Below are positions 9,185-20,320 of a DNA stretch of 64,000 bases, piece after piece. This DNA comes from Streptomyces sp. NBC_00078 (lineage in GTDB: Bacteria > Actinomycetota > Actinomycetes > Streptomycetales > Streptomycetaceae). The notes under the pieces are model-generated. The model saw only the letters and a program-made list of their open reading frames with translations. It searched no databases and had not been told where the DNA came from. The position numbers and the translations under genes are program-made. Position 1 is the first letter of the stretch; every line of letters starts with the position of its first letter. The DNA is taken from contig NZ_JAPELX010000001.1 in the NCBI RefSeq assembly GCF_026343335.1, positions 1,054,001 through 1,118,000 of the forward strand, given 5' to 3'.

Positions 9185-9535
9185 ATGAGTCTTGAGTTGA
9201 ACCGCAGAAGCTTCGTCAGCGCAGCAGCCTCGGTCGCGTGAGCGGCCGAAGCGACCGTGCTCCCGTCCGCCCGCGGGGTGCGGTCGTCCGGTGTCCGGAG
9301 CGAGCAGTCGGCCGAGCAACCCGCCGAGCAGTTCCCACCCGCCACCTGCACCCACGGCATGCTCACGGGCAGCCCCGCCCTCGCCCGGCACCGCTCGCGC
9401 GGTTCTGGGAGGGCACTGATCTCCAAAAGACCGTCCAAGGTCGCCGGCGGCTTCACCGGCCGGGTCATCGGCATGTACGCCGCCGCAGGCACCGTCCACT
9501 TCGACTGGTTCGACTACGAGCCCCTCGACGGCTGA
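9185..9535 (+). pseudogene. Relic of a Tat-secreted GH43-type glycosidase
   Basis: ATG 9185 starts a short Tat-like leader (LNRRSFVSAAASVA) that ends in TGA at 9239-9241. A different frame then runs to 9535 and ends GRVIGMYAAAGTVHFDWFDYE, which closely resembles the C-terminus of the concanavalin-like domain of GH43 beta-xylosidases. The whole catalytic part is missing. The operator at 9146 in front of it suggests the gene was once in the same regulon as the rest of the island. Confidence 0.6.
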
Positions 9536-9646
9536 ACCAAGCCGCCGGCCGCCACCCTCCGCCGACAGGGACACCGGACTCCCCGCCATGGGGCGACCGG
9601 AGCCTGCCGGCCCGTCCTCCCCGACGGGCTCGGCAGGCCGGCCCTG

Positions 9647-9805
9647 AAAGCCGGGATCGGCACGACCCGCATCGCCCCATGGACCTGCGGCGACAGGCGC
9701 GGTGCGGCGACGCTGATCTTCCACTTCCACAGTGGCGCCAAGGTGAAGTACAAGGTCACCAAGTCCGGAGGCTCGGTCACCGGAACGGTCGTCAAGGATT
9801 CCTGA
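9647..9805 (+). pseudogene. Relic of a small beta-sandwich (carbohydrate-enzyme appendage) domain
   Basis: One frame reads TLIFHFHSGAKVKYKVTKSG and ends SVTGTVVKDS before TGA 9803-9805. The pattern of alternating hydrophobic strands resembles the last two strands of an Ig-like appendage domain of secreted glycosidases. No start or signal is present. It may be the tail of the GH43 relic or of another lost gene. Confidence 0.35.
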
Positions 9806-9819
9806 CCGGCCGCCCCTTC

Positions 9820-9852
9820 GCCCTGGTCGCCCGTCTCCCGGGCGACCAGGGC
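9820..9852. terminator. Bidirectional hairpin between GH43 relic and galactosidase
   Basis: Two perfect 14-base arms (9820-9833, 9839-9852) flank a 5-base loop. The hairpin lies between converging reading directions and starts 12 bases from the galactosidase stop. Confidence 0.75.
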
Positions 9853-9863
9853 ACCGGCGTCCC

Positions 9864-11510
9864 TCACACGCGGGTCCACTTCTGGCCGGCCTGGCCGTTG
9901 CAGCTCCACAGGACCAGCGGTGTTCCGTCGGCGGTGCCGGACCGGTCGGAGTCGAGGCACAGCCCGGCGTGGACGTTGCGGATCGACCCGTCGGAGCCGA
10001 CCGTCCATTTCTGGTTGTCCTGGCCGTTGCAGGGCCAGGTGATGACCCGGGTGCCGTTGGCGGTCCCCTGGTCGTAGGCGTCCAGGCACTTGTCGCCGAA
10101 GACGCGGATCTCACCGCCGGCCCACGTGGTCCACAGCTGGTTGGCGGCCGTGTGGCAGTCCCAGATCAGCACGGTGGCCCCGGCCGCCGTGGAGGCGTTG
10201 TCCACGTCCATGCAGCGGCCGGACACGTTGCCGCGCAGACGCGAGGTGGTGGCGGCCAGCGGGCTGCCACCGCTCACCCGGAACACGGCCACCCCGTGCG
10301 CGGGGACACTCGCCGAGATCTGTCCGGACGTACTCGACGTGCCGCCGGTCCACAGGTCGGTGAGGGTGAACGGCCCACCGGACAGGCCGACTTGTGCGGC
10401 CGTCGTCGTGACCGTCGCCGTGTCGCCTCCCCGGTTGAACAGGCCCACCGCGACCGAGCCGTCGGACAGCGGCTTGGCGAAAATCTCGGTACCGCCGTCG
10501 TCGCGCACCCTGCGCCCGCCGGCGCCCAGCGGATCCTGGTCGACCGCCAGCAGACGCGGGTTGCGCAGGATCGCGCTCACGTCGGCGGACATGGTGCGGA
10601 TGTCGTTGCCGGCCATGAGCGGGGAGCCCATCAGGGCCCAGAGGGCGAAGTGGGAGCGGGACTCGGTCAGTGACAGGCCGGGGCGCCCGACGACCAGCAT
10701 GTCGGGGTCGTTCCAGTGGCCCGGCCCCGACTGCGCCGCCAGCGGCGCGGTGACGTCCAGGACGTTGCCGACGCCCATCGGGTAGCTGTTGGTGTTGCCG
10801 TTCTGCCAGATGTCGAGCAGATCCTCGGTCGTCCGCCACAGGTCGGCGACCTCGCCCCAGTTGTAGGTGGCGCCGGTGATGGCGTGGAAGCTGTTGGGGT
10901 TGATGCTGTAGACGATCGGCCGCCCGGTGGCACGCAGGGCGTCGCGCATGAGCGTGAAGCGCGCGACCTGCTCGTCGCGGGTACCGCTGGAGGAACACCA
11001 GTCGTACTTGAGGTAGTCGACGCCCCATGAGGCGAACGTGGCGGCGTCCTGGGCCTCGTGTCCCCTGCTGCCCGTCGACCCGGGATAGGAGCCGCTGGTC
11101 TGCGCGCAGGTGCGTTCGCCCGGCACCTGGTAGATGCCGAACTTCAGTCCCTTGCCGTGGATGTAGTCCCCGAGCGCCTTCATCCCGCTCGGGAACTTGG
11201 CCGCGTTGGCCCGCAGGTTGCCCGCCGCGTCACGCTGCGGGTCGAACCAGCAGTCGTCGACCACCACGTACCGGTATCCGGCGTCCCGCATGCCCGAGGA
11301 CACCATGGCGTCGGCGGCCTGGTGCACCTGGGACTCGGTGATCCCGCACCCGAAGCTGTTCCAGCTGTTCCAGCCCAACGGTGGGGTGAGCGCCGGGCTG
11401 CCGGGCGCGGCCGAGGCGGTGGAGTGGACGGAGGCCGCCACGGAGGCGGTGACCGTCAACGCGGCCGCCGCGAGGAGGCGGAACAGGCGTCCGACTGATC
11501 GTGTGGGCAC
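9864..11510 (-). CDS. Secreted GH27 alpha-galactosidase with ricin-type CBM13
   Basis: The 548-residue exo-enzyme removes alpha-linked galactose, for example from galactomannan side chains. It has a Sec signal (LFRLLAAAALTVTASVAAS...ASAA). The GH27 barrel (about 38-320) shows PPLGWNSWNSFGC, YVVVDDCW, LKYDWCS (nucleophile Asp) and GHWNDPDMLV (acid/base Asp). A beta-sandwich follows, and residues about 420-548 are ricin-B repeats (DNQKWT, AGQKWTRV). GTG 11510 has AGGAG at 11516-11520. The longer open frame upstream lacks a signal peptide at its start and is rejected. Confidence 0.93.
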   Translation of the reverse strand: MPTRSVGRLFRLLAAAALTVTASVAASVHSTASAAPGSPALTPPLGWNSWNSFGCGITESQVHQAADAMVSSGMRDAGYRYVVVDDCWFDPQRDAAGNLRANAAKFPSGMKALGDYIHGKGLKFGIYQVPGERTCAQTSGSYPGSTGSRGHEAQDAATFASWGVDYLKYDWCSSSGTRDEQVARFTLMRDALRATGRPIVYSINPNSFHAITGATYNWGEVADLWRTTEDLLDIWQNGNTNSYPMGVGNVLDVTAPLAAQSGPGHWNDPDMLVVGRPGLSLTESRSHFALWALMGSPLMAGNDIRTMSADVSAILRNPRLLAVDQDPLGAGGRRVRDDGGTEIFAKPLSDGSVAVGLFNRGGDTATVTTTAAQVGLSGGPFTLTDLWTGGTSSTSGQISASVPAHGVAVFRVSGGSPLAATTSRLRGNVSGRCMDVDNASTAAGATVLIWDCHTAANQLWTTWAGGEIRVFGDKCLDAYDQGTANGTRVITWPCNGQDNQKWTVGSDGSIRNVHAGLCLDSDRSGTADGTPLVLWSCNGQAGQKWTRV

Positions 11511-11563
11511 CGGGGCTCCTTTCCAGGAAGGGCGCCATGGAGTGGGTGACGCGCGACGCATGC

Positions 11564-11579
11564 TGTCACGTTCATGACA
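11564..11579. promoter_or_regulatory. Inverted repeat TGTCACGTTCATGACA upstream of galactosidase
   Basis: Five-base arms TGTCA/TGACA flank a 6-base centre, 54 bp upstream of the galactosidase start in the divergent region shared with GH43. The spacing suits a dimeric repressor, but the sequence differs from the TCGAAGCGCTTCGA box. Confidence 0.35.
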
Positions 11580-11779
11580 TTGCCGGAAGGAGGCTGAGCG
11601 TTCGCAATTTCGATGACTGTTCGGAAAGTTCTGATCTCCAACGGATACTAGAGAGGCGTCCGAACATGTCAACACCGGCCGCCTCAAGGGCTCATCGATG
11701 CACCCGGGGGCGCGGTAAACCCGCGGCCGAGCTGCCCTTTCCGGACGGCCAACCCACGGTAGCGGGGCCACGGAAGGCC

Positions 11780-11792
11780 TCGAATGTTTCGA
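11780..11792. promoter_or_regulatory. Inverted repeat TCGAATGTTTCGA in GH27/GH43 divergent region
   Basis: A 5-base palindrome with a 3-base centre lies about 185 bp before the GH43 start. Its TCGAA/TTCGA arms equal the outer half-sites of the 14-bp operator used elsewhere in the island, with a different centre. Confidence 0.3.
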
Positions 11793-11977
11793 TATGCTTG
11801 GCGAATCATGCGAGAGGTATTGACGGTCCGGGCCAACCTCGTAGCATCCTGGATGCTCGACAAGCCGATCTGCGTTCGACATCACGAACCATGATGGATC
11901 CACCCGGCCCCCTTCACGCCGCATGAACCAGGGGCCGCACCCGCGAACCAGGGGCCGCCACAAGGGAGAACCACGTC

Positions 11978-14729
<2,752 letters not shown>

Positions 14730-14765
14730 GCCTGCTCACCCAGGCCGATTCGACCTGCTGACCAT

Positions 14766-14794
14766 GTGGGCCCCGCCGCTCGTGCGGGGCCCAC
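14766..14794 (+). terminator. Hairpin after xylanase gene
   Basis: Perfect 11-base arms GTGGGCCCCGC/GCGGGGCCCAC with a 7-base loop lie 37 bases past the xylanase stop. Confidence 0.7.
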
Positions 14795-14927
14795 GCCCAC
14801 GTTCCCTCCGCCATTCCGGCGGCGCCGCGAGGCTCGGCCTCTTCCCGTGAGAAATCGTCGGCAACCTTTGCGCCTCCGGCGGTCACTGAACAGTGGACAT
14901 CGGCTCGATCTTGCGAACGGACAGAGA

Positions 14928-15890
14928 ATGAACACACCGAGGCAGGCCGCGCGGCAGCGCAGACAAAGACGCAAGCTCGTGCTGGGCGGCACTTCGGCGC
15001 TGATCGCCGTGGGCGTTCTCGCCTACCTGGTCATGGCGTTGCTCCCCGATCGCAACCCCGATGCGGCACCTGCCGCTGCCACTCCGCTCGCCACCTCCCA
15101 GGTGAAGGCCTCCGCCTCCGCCGGCACAGGCACCCCGACCGCGAAGGCGAGCCCGACCGGCTCCTCCTCTCCGACCGGCTCCGCCTCCCCGAAGGGTGCC
15201 GCGAACAGCACGTCAGCACGACCGTCGCCCACAAACACCCCGCGGTCCGGGCAAAAGTCCGCCACGACCCCGCAGGCGGGTCGACTTCAGCCCCACACCA
15301 CCTACCAGGGCGTCGCCACCGCCTACGAGGCCGCGGACGGAAACGGCGCCTGCCTGTTCGGCCCGAGCCCCGATCTCATGATCGCGGCCATGAACACCAC
15401 CGACTACGAGACGTCCAAGGCGTGCGGGGCCTACGTGCTCGTCCGCGCGGCCAACGGCAAATCCATCACGGTGCGGATCACCAACGAGTGCCCCCTGCCC
15501 TGCGCACCCGGGCAACTCGACCTCAGCCAACAGGCATTCGCCAAACTCGCCGACCTCACGGTCGGCCGGATCCCCATCACCTGGAGCCTGGTGAGCCCCA
15601 GCACCTCCGGCACGATCTCCATGCGGTACAAGACCGGCTCCAGTGCCTACTGGTGTGCCATCCAAGCGATCGGCCACCGCAACCCGGTCACCAGGCTGGA
15701 GGTCCGCACCTCAGGTGGCTGGCGGCAACTGCCCCGCACCGCCTACAACTACTTCCTCTCGGCGGACGGCAGCGGGTGCGGCGGCGCCATCAGACTCACC
15801 GACATCTACGGCGAACGACTGACCATCACGGGAATAGCGGTACGCCCGAACGTCGTGCAGCCCACCGGCGTCCAGTTCGCGCGGCACTGA
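14928..15890 (+). CDS. Membrane-anchored or secreted expansin-like protein
   Basis: This 320-residue protein looks like a bacterial expansin (EXLX1 type), which loosens cellulose-hemicellulose contacts without hydrolysis. A short basic N-terminus precedes one hydrophobic segment (SALIAVGVLAYLVMALL), so it is either anchored or cleaved by signal peptidase. A Ser/Thr/Pro/Ala linker (about 50-120) leads to the double-psi barrel D1 (YQGVATAYEAADGNGAC, NECPLPCAPGQLDLS) and then a CBM63-like D2 (TISMRYKTGSSAYWCAIQ to TGIAVRPNVV). ATG 14928 is preferred over upstream in-frame codons because the terminator hairpin at 14766-14794 would otherwise lie in the gene. Its ribosome site is weak. Confidence 0.85.
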   Translation: MNTPRQAARQRRQRRKLVLGGTSALIAVGVLAYLVMALLPDRNPDAAPAAATPLATSQVKASASAGTGTPTAKASPTGSSSPTGSASPKGAANSTSARPSPTNTPRSGQKSATTPQAGRLQPHTTYQGVATAYEAADGNGACLFGPSPDLMIAAMNTTDYETSKACGAYVLVRAANGKSITVRITNECPLPCAPGQLDLSQQAFAKLADLTVGRIPITWSLVSPSTSGTISMRYKTGSSAYWCAIQAIGHRNPVTRLEVRTSGGWRQLPRTAYNYFLSADGSGCGGAIRLTDIYGERLTITGIAVRPNVVQPTGVQFARH

Positions 15891-15927
15891 TCCCCTCGCC
15901 CGCCCAGGGCCGACCACAGCGCACTGC

Positions 15928-15975
15928 GGGCCGAGGTCGTCCGCGTCCTGCCTCGGACGCGGACGATCTCGGCCC
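15928..15975. terminator. Bidirectional hairpin between expansin and GH12 genes
   Basis: Two 21-base arms (15928-15948, 15955-15975) pair with one G-U wobble around a 6-base loop, between two converging genes. Confidence 0.8.
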
Positions 15976-15985
15976 TGATGTCGGG

Positions 15986-16702
15986 TCAGCCGCCGCTGAC
16001 GGTCAGGTTGTTGGTGGTGAAGTTGAGCCCGCCGGACGACGAGGTGATCTCATAGCCGAACTGCACGTCGCCGATGGTCTCGTTGCCGGACATCCAGCCC
16101 TTGGTGTGGGCGATCCAGCCGAGGATGGGCTTGACGTCCACGGTGCCGGAGCTGGAGTCGGACGTCCGCAGGAACGAGAACACCTGGTTCGACCCGTTGG
16201 TGCCCTTGTAGACGTTCCAGTTGCTGCCACCGACCGTGACGTTGTCCTGGAACGAGCCGATCGGGCCGACGGATCCGTTGTAGTTGACCCAGAGCATGAT
16301 CTCGTACCGGTGGTTGGTGTCCCAGATGTCGTACGACGTGTTGTACGCGCCGGACGACGGGACACTGACGTTGTAGTTGCTGTTGAGCCAGCCGAGGGAG
16401 TCGATCGTCTTGTTGATCGTCTTCGTCGAGTTGGCGTAGGACTTGATACCGCCGGTGTTGGGGTGGTTGGCCCAGACACCCCAACTCGTCCCGGAGTTGG
16501 CCCAGATGCACTGGGCGCCGGAGCCGGAGCCCCAGATGTTGTTGTAGAGCTTGTAGCCGTCCAGGCTCGTGCTGCCGTACTGGTCACAGGTGTTCCAGAC
16601 GGCGGCGGACGCGGGGGCGGAAGCCAGGCCGACGGTGGCACCGAGAGCCATCGCCGGCGCCAGCGCCGCCATGGTGATCCTGCGTATCGCGCTTTTTACC
16701 AT
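15986..16702 (-). CDS. Secreted GH12 endo-beta-1,4-glucanase/xyloglucanase
   Basis: The 238-residue enzyme is a GH12 beta-jelly-roll that cleaves beta-1,4-glucan, and in this context plausibly xyloglucan. A Sec signal (MAALAPAMALGATVGLASAPASA) precedes the mature start VWNTCDQYGS. Family signatures are YEIMLWVNYNG (nucleophile Glu) and DVQFGYEITSS (acid/base Glu). It is a single-domain enzyme with no linker or binding module. The ribosome site GGAAGGGACACC lies directly before ATG 16702. Two inverted repeats sit 40-105 bp upstream of the start. Distinguishing cellulase from xyloglucanase needs assay. Confidence 0.93.
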   Translation of the reverse strand: MVKSAIRRITMAALAPAMALGATVGLASAPASAAVWNTCDQYGSTSLDGYKLYNNIWGSGSGAQCIWANSGTSWGVWANHPNTGGIKSYANSTKTINKTIDSLGWLNSNYNVSVPSSGAYNTSYDIWDTNHRYEIMLWVNYNGSVGPIGSFQDNVTVGGSNWNVYKGTNGSNQVFSFLRTSDSSSGTVDVKPILGWIAHTKGWMSGNETIGDVQFGYEITSSSGGLNFTTNNLTVSGG

Positions 16703-17020
16703 GGTGTCCCTTCCACGGGTGGGGGGAATTGTGGGGGTGTTACCACGCCCCTGAAGGAGGGCGTGGTCCTCTCCGGTGACGATCTCGATCGGCTGCGCGT
16801 CACCGGAAGAAGTCCTGAAGTCCTGACTTCGACACGGACGGTGTGAGTCGGCCGCGGAACCGCCGTCGTCCCGTCAGGCGGCCAGGTCAGTTCGACCTTG
16901 AGGAGCAGTCGGTGGGGGGCGACTGGAGAATCGGCTCGACCAGTACGGCGGGCGGGGTGTGGGCGGAGCGGCGTCGCAGACGGTGCGGTTCGGGTAGGGG
17001 GCGGCGCCCCGGGCCGGGCA
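16703..17020. promoter_or_regulatory. GH12 upstream region with two inverted repeats
   Basis: A perfect 9-base inverted repeat ACCACGCCC/GGGCGTGGT (16742-16767, 8-base loop) and a perfect 10-base repeat TCCGGTGACG/CGTCACCGGA (16772-16807, 16-base loop) lie in tandem before the GH12 gene. They could be operators or leader hairpins. The remaining 200 bp up to the GH74 stop shows nothing recognisable and has no TCGAAGCGCTTCGA box. Confidence 0.4.
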
Positions 17021-19246
17021 TCAGACGGGCTCCCCGTACTGCACTCCGCGCCCGTTGGTGGCGAGGTAGACCCGGCCGTGAACGCGCGGATCGCCGGTGA
17101 TGGCCGCTCCGGTCCAGCCCCACTGGTGGTGGTCGTCGTTGATCCGCGTCCAGGTCCTCGCCTCGTCGTCGGAGCGGTAGATGGCGTTGAAGTCCTCGAT
17201 CCCGCCGGCCAGGTAGATCGCCGGATAGGAGGCGCCCTTGACCGCCTTGCCGAAGCCCAGGGTGTGCGCGGCCCGGCAGCTGCCGACCCTGGTGAAGCCG
17301 GCGCCGCCGTCGGTGGAGCGGTAGAGCCCGTTCTCCTTGACGCTGAGCCACAGGTCACCGGAGCGCCCCGGAGCCGCGGCCAGCTGGAAACCGGCGTCGC
17401 CCGAACTCAGGCCGGTGGCGCGGGCGGTGAAGGTCAGACCGCTGTCGGTGCTCGCGTAGAGCGTCCCGGCGCTCGTGTCGAAGGCGTAGAAGCGCGTCGG
17501 GTCCACGGGGTCCGCGACCAGGAAGGCGCCCTTCGGGAGGGAGGCGACCTCGGCCCAGGTGGCGCCGTTGTCCGCGGAGCGCTGCGCCGGATAGACGGTG
17601 CCGTCCCAGTGCGCAAGGGACCACAGCAGCACGCTGCCGTCGGTGTTGGTGACGATCGGCCCGGGCGCGTCCTTCGCGGTGGCCGGCTGCGACGCGAAGG
17701 GCGTCCAGGTCTTTCCGCCGTCGTTCGACCAGGCGCCGTTGCCCTGGTCGCCCGAGCCGGTGCGCACCACGTACGACGGCTTGGCCGCGGCCTGGGCGAG
17801 TCCGGTGGACGATCCGAACACGGGGTTGGTGGCCAGGCCGCGCGACGGCGAGGCGGTCAGCCGCTCGTGGTAGAGCACCCCGATGTCCCGCGACGCGCTG
17901 ATCAGGTGGGCCTCTCCCGTCGGGGGCGATACCAGCTGGACCACGGACGCCTCCTCCAGGCCGCGGATCTGCGGCGCCCAGCGCCGGAGGTCGCGCGTGC
18001 CGTACAGGGTGGCGCCGGTGCCGTAGACGATGTGCTCGGAGTCGAACGGGTCGAGGCCGACGGCCTGGATCCACCAGCCGAACTTGGGCTTGTTCTTGCC
18101 CCACTTGAGGTAGGGGGTCTCACAGACGTCGATGACGGCCTTGTCCTTCAGGGACGTCCAGGTGCGGCCGCCGTCGGTGGTACGGAAGACGGTGTCGGTG
18201 TCGGCCCAGCGGTTGTTGGTCGACACGACGAGCGTTCCGGGCCGGCGGGCGTCGACGGCGACACCGCCGTAGCCGAAGGCGTCCGTGGAACCGTCCGTCG
18301 TGGTTCCGCCCGGCTTCACCGGGGTGACTTCGGTCCATGTGCCGTCGGCGGTGCGCAGGTTGTGCACGCTGCCGTCCGACTGGCCGTTGGGTCCGGGGGC
18401 GTTGGCGTATGTCACGTACAGCTCGCGGGTGTGTCGGTCGTACGCGGCGCGGACCGGCACCTTCGCGGCGGCGCCGGTGGGCTGCCCGGGGACGGGCTCC
18501 CAGGTCCTGCCGTCGGAGGTGCGGTACAGGCTGGGGTGGTCGGCGGTGCCGTCGGAGTCGCCCCAGCCTGCGTAGACGCTGCGGCCCGCGGCGACGAGGA
18601 AGGTGATGCCCTGGCCGGTGGCGCTCGGGGTGGCCGGGAAGCTCACGGCCTGCCAGGTGGCGCCCCGGTCGACCGACTTGAGCAGCCCGTCGTGCCGGGT
18701 GCCCAGCCACAGGGTGTCACTGTCCCTCGGGTCGGCCAGCAGCCGTTCACCGCATCCTCGTCCGTCCTCGTTGGCGCCGAGTCTCACGGCGAGGTCGGTG
18801 CGCTTCCAGGTGGCCCCCCGGTCCTCGGAGCGCAGCACGGCGCCGTTGCCGGCCCAGGACTGGGTGTACGTGCCGAGGGCGAGATAGACCCGGTCGGGGT
18901 GGGCGGGGTCGACGGCGATGGCCTCGACACCGAGGAGGTTCGAGTCGTCCCAGCCGATGTGGTCGGTCAGCGGGATCCAGCGGTCTGTCCGGTCGTCCCA
19001 GCGGTAGGCACCCCCGATGTCGGTCCGGGCGTAGACGAGCCCTCGCACCGACGGATGGAACAGCACCCCGGTGATGAACCCGGTGCCGCCCATGACGGCG
19101 TTGCGCCACCGGTAGCCGCTCTTCGCGACGGCCGCGGGAGCGGCGGCGTGGGCCTGCCCCGAAACCGCCGGCAGGGACACGGCCGCGGCGGCGGCAGTGG
19201 AGCCGGCAAGAACGGAACGCCGGCTGAGATGAAACCTGCTGCTCAT
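17021..19246 (-). CDS. Secreted GH74 xyloglucanase
   Basis: The 741-residue enzyme hydrolyses the xyloglucan backbone. The Tat signal is LSRRSVLAGS followed by an Ala-rich region ending AHAA. The mature protein is a tandem seven-bladed propeller pair built from BNR/Asp-box repeats (SEDRGATWKRTD, SVDRGATWQAV, TDGGRTWTS, NDGGKTWTP, STDGGAGFTRV). The segment LVYARTDIGGAYRWD carries the first catalytic Asp of the family. No carbohydrate-binding module follows. ATG 19246 has GAGG upstream. An exact TCGAAGCGCTTCGA operator lies at 19561-19574, about 315 bp upstream. With GH42, GH31 and GH1 this defines a xyloglucan route. Confidence 0.95.
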   Translation of the reverse strand: MSSRFHLSRRSVLAGSTAAAAAVSLPAVSGQAHAAAPAAVAKSGYRWRNAVMGGTGFITGVLFHPSVRGLVYARTDIGGAYRWDDRTDRWIPLTDHIGWDDSNLLGVEAIAVDPAHPDRVYLALGTYTQSWAGNGAVLRSEDRGATWKRTDLAVRLGANEDGRGCGERLLADPRDSDTLWLGTRHDGLLKSVDRGATWQAVSFPATPSATGQGITFLVAAGRSVYAGWGDSDGTADHPSLYRTSDGRTWEPVPGQPTGAAAKVPVRAAYDRHTRELYVTYANAPGPNGQSDGSVHNLRTADGTWTEVTPVKPGGTTTDGSTDAFGYGGVAVDARRPGTLVVSTNNRWADTDTVFRTTDGGRTWTSLKDKAVIDVCETPYLKWGKNKPKFGWWIQAVGLDPFDSEHIVYGTGATLYGTRDLRRWAPQIRGLEEASVVQLVSPPTGEAHLISASRDIGVLYHERLTASPSRGLATNPVFGSSTGLAQAAAKPSYVVRTGSGDQGNGAWSNDGGKTWTPFASQPATAKDAPGPIVTNTDGSVLLWSLAHWDGTVYPAQRSADNGATWAEVASLPKGAFLVADPVDPTRFYAFDTSAGTLYASTDSGLTFTARATGLSSGDAGFQLAAAPGRSGDLWLSVKENGLYRSTDGGAGFTRVGSCRAAHTLGFGKAVKGASYPAIYLAGGIEDFNAIYRSDDEARTWTRINDDHHQWGWTGAAITGDPRVHGRVYLATNGRGVQYGEPV

Positions 19247-19434
19247 GACGTACCTCGGTGTTACGAAGGGGGGAAGTCGAGCTGGGATCAGGCGTGCGGG
19301 ACCGCATCGATTCGCGGCTCCGCCACGTGGGCGCGACCAGCCGGGCGGAGCCGCGGCCTCGGCATCCCCGTCACCACGCGCATGACCACCACACAGATCA
19401 CCACCGCCGTCTGCCACACCTACACCGCGGGCTC

Positions 19435-19506
19435 GGGTTGAGCCGGTGGATCTCGTCGATCAGCACGAGCTTGACCCCGGCGGAAGCCGTCGGCTGCGGC
19501 GTCTTG
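19435..19506 (-). pseudogene. Fragment of an AAA ATPase of TniB type
   Basis: The minus strand reads SAGVKLVLIDEIHRLNP, a Walker-B region very like that of TniB/TnsC transposition ATPases. No Walker A or other domain parts are in frame nearby. It looks like a scrap of an old mobile element between the GH74 gene and the GH3 relic. Confidence 0.35.
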
Positions 19507-19560
19507 ACTGGAACTGGCTGAGCTGAAACGGACATCCAACCGCTGCGATGCGACTCACGG

Positions 19561-19574
19561 TCGAAGCGCTTCGA
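19561..19574. promoter_or_regulatory. Operator copy 3, TCGAAGCGCTTCGA
   Basis: An exact 14-bp palindrome identical to copies 1 and 4, on the GH74 side of a divergent intergenic region. Confidence 0.7.
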
Positions 19575-19729
19575 TGTTGCTGTGAGGTTAAGTGAACACA
19601 CATGGCTGCACAAGAGTCGCTTCCAAGATTCCTCCGTGGTCTAGAAGGGGACTCCTCGCATGCCCTGCTTGATGTAACGGTGTCGAAGTCTTCACATTCG
19701 CCTTGAAGCTCTACAGGCGTCGAAGAGCA

Positions 19730-19743
19730 TCGAAGCGCTTCGA
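19730..19743. promoter_or_regulatory. Operator copy 4, TCGAAGCGCTTCGA
   Basis: An exact 14-bp palindrome, 169 bp from copy 3 and 67 bp before the start of the GH3 relic that reads the other way. Confidence 0.7.
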
Positions 19744-19809
19744 AAGTACCTGTCGCCCCACCCCACGGGATCCCGCCTGTCTGCACATAACCCGCCCTCA
19801 CCGTCGCCT

Positions 19810-20120
19810 TTCCGCGATCCGCAGCGGCCGTTCGCGAAGCGCATCGACGACCTGTTGGGGCGGCTCACCCGGACGAGATGACCGGATGCCGGCAGCGGTT
19901 CGCGCCCGCCGTGGAGTGACTGGGCGTCGCCGCGTTCCGCACCGGCCGGAAGCCCCGCACGGGTGGCCCGTACGGGGTGGAAACTGTCGTGCTGCTCAAG
20001 AACTGCGGTGGCCCGCTGCCGTTGCCCGCCCGGCACCCGGCTCTCGCGGAGGTCGGCCTGCTCGCCGACAAGTGCAAGCTCGACCGGCGCAGCGGCAGGT
20101 CACTGCACCACCGCACTCTC
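19810..20120 (+). pseudogene. Relic of a GH3 beta-glucosidase/xylosidase gene (first of two)
   Basis: The plus strand encodes FRDPQRPFAKRIDDLLGRLT, then a stop at 19879-19881. Another frame gives RFAPAVE, a stop, then LGVAAFRTGR, and without a further shift VETVVLLKNCGGPLPLPAR. These are recognisable pieces of the GH3 N-terminus and of its VVLLKN motif, brought together by deletion of the central catalytic part. Stops and frame changes make it non-functional. The rest of the region up to 20320 shows nothing recognisable. Confidence 0.6.
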
Positions 20121-20320
20121 CTACACCCCTACACCGCTGCACGCCTCTGGCGGGCCGGTACGAGACTCGGCTCGGAGTGCGTGCGTGCGTGCGGTTCGCG
20201 AAGGGCGCGGGCCGGATCCTGCAGCCCTCGCCCAAAACCCTGCCGCACGTCCACGAGACGGACGCCGGCGACGAGGTGCGCGGCGACGAAGGCGCCCTGG
20301 ACCCGGCCCCGCGCCGGATG

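Noticed and set aside
11511..11963. 151-codon N-terminal extension of the GH27 galactosidase
   Set aside because: The extension has no signal peptide at its start, would bury the Sec signal, and crosses the divergent promoter region. GTG 11510 has a strong ribosome site.
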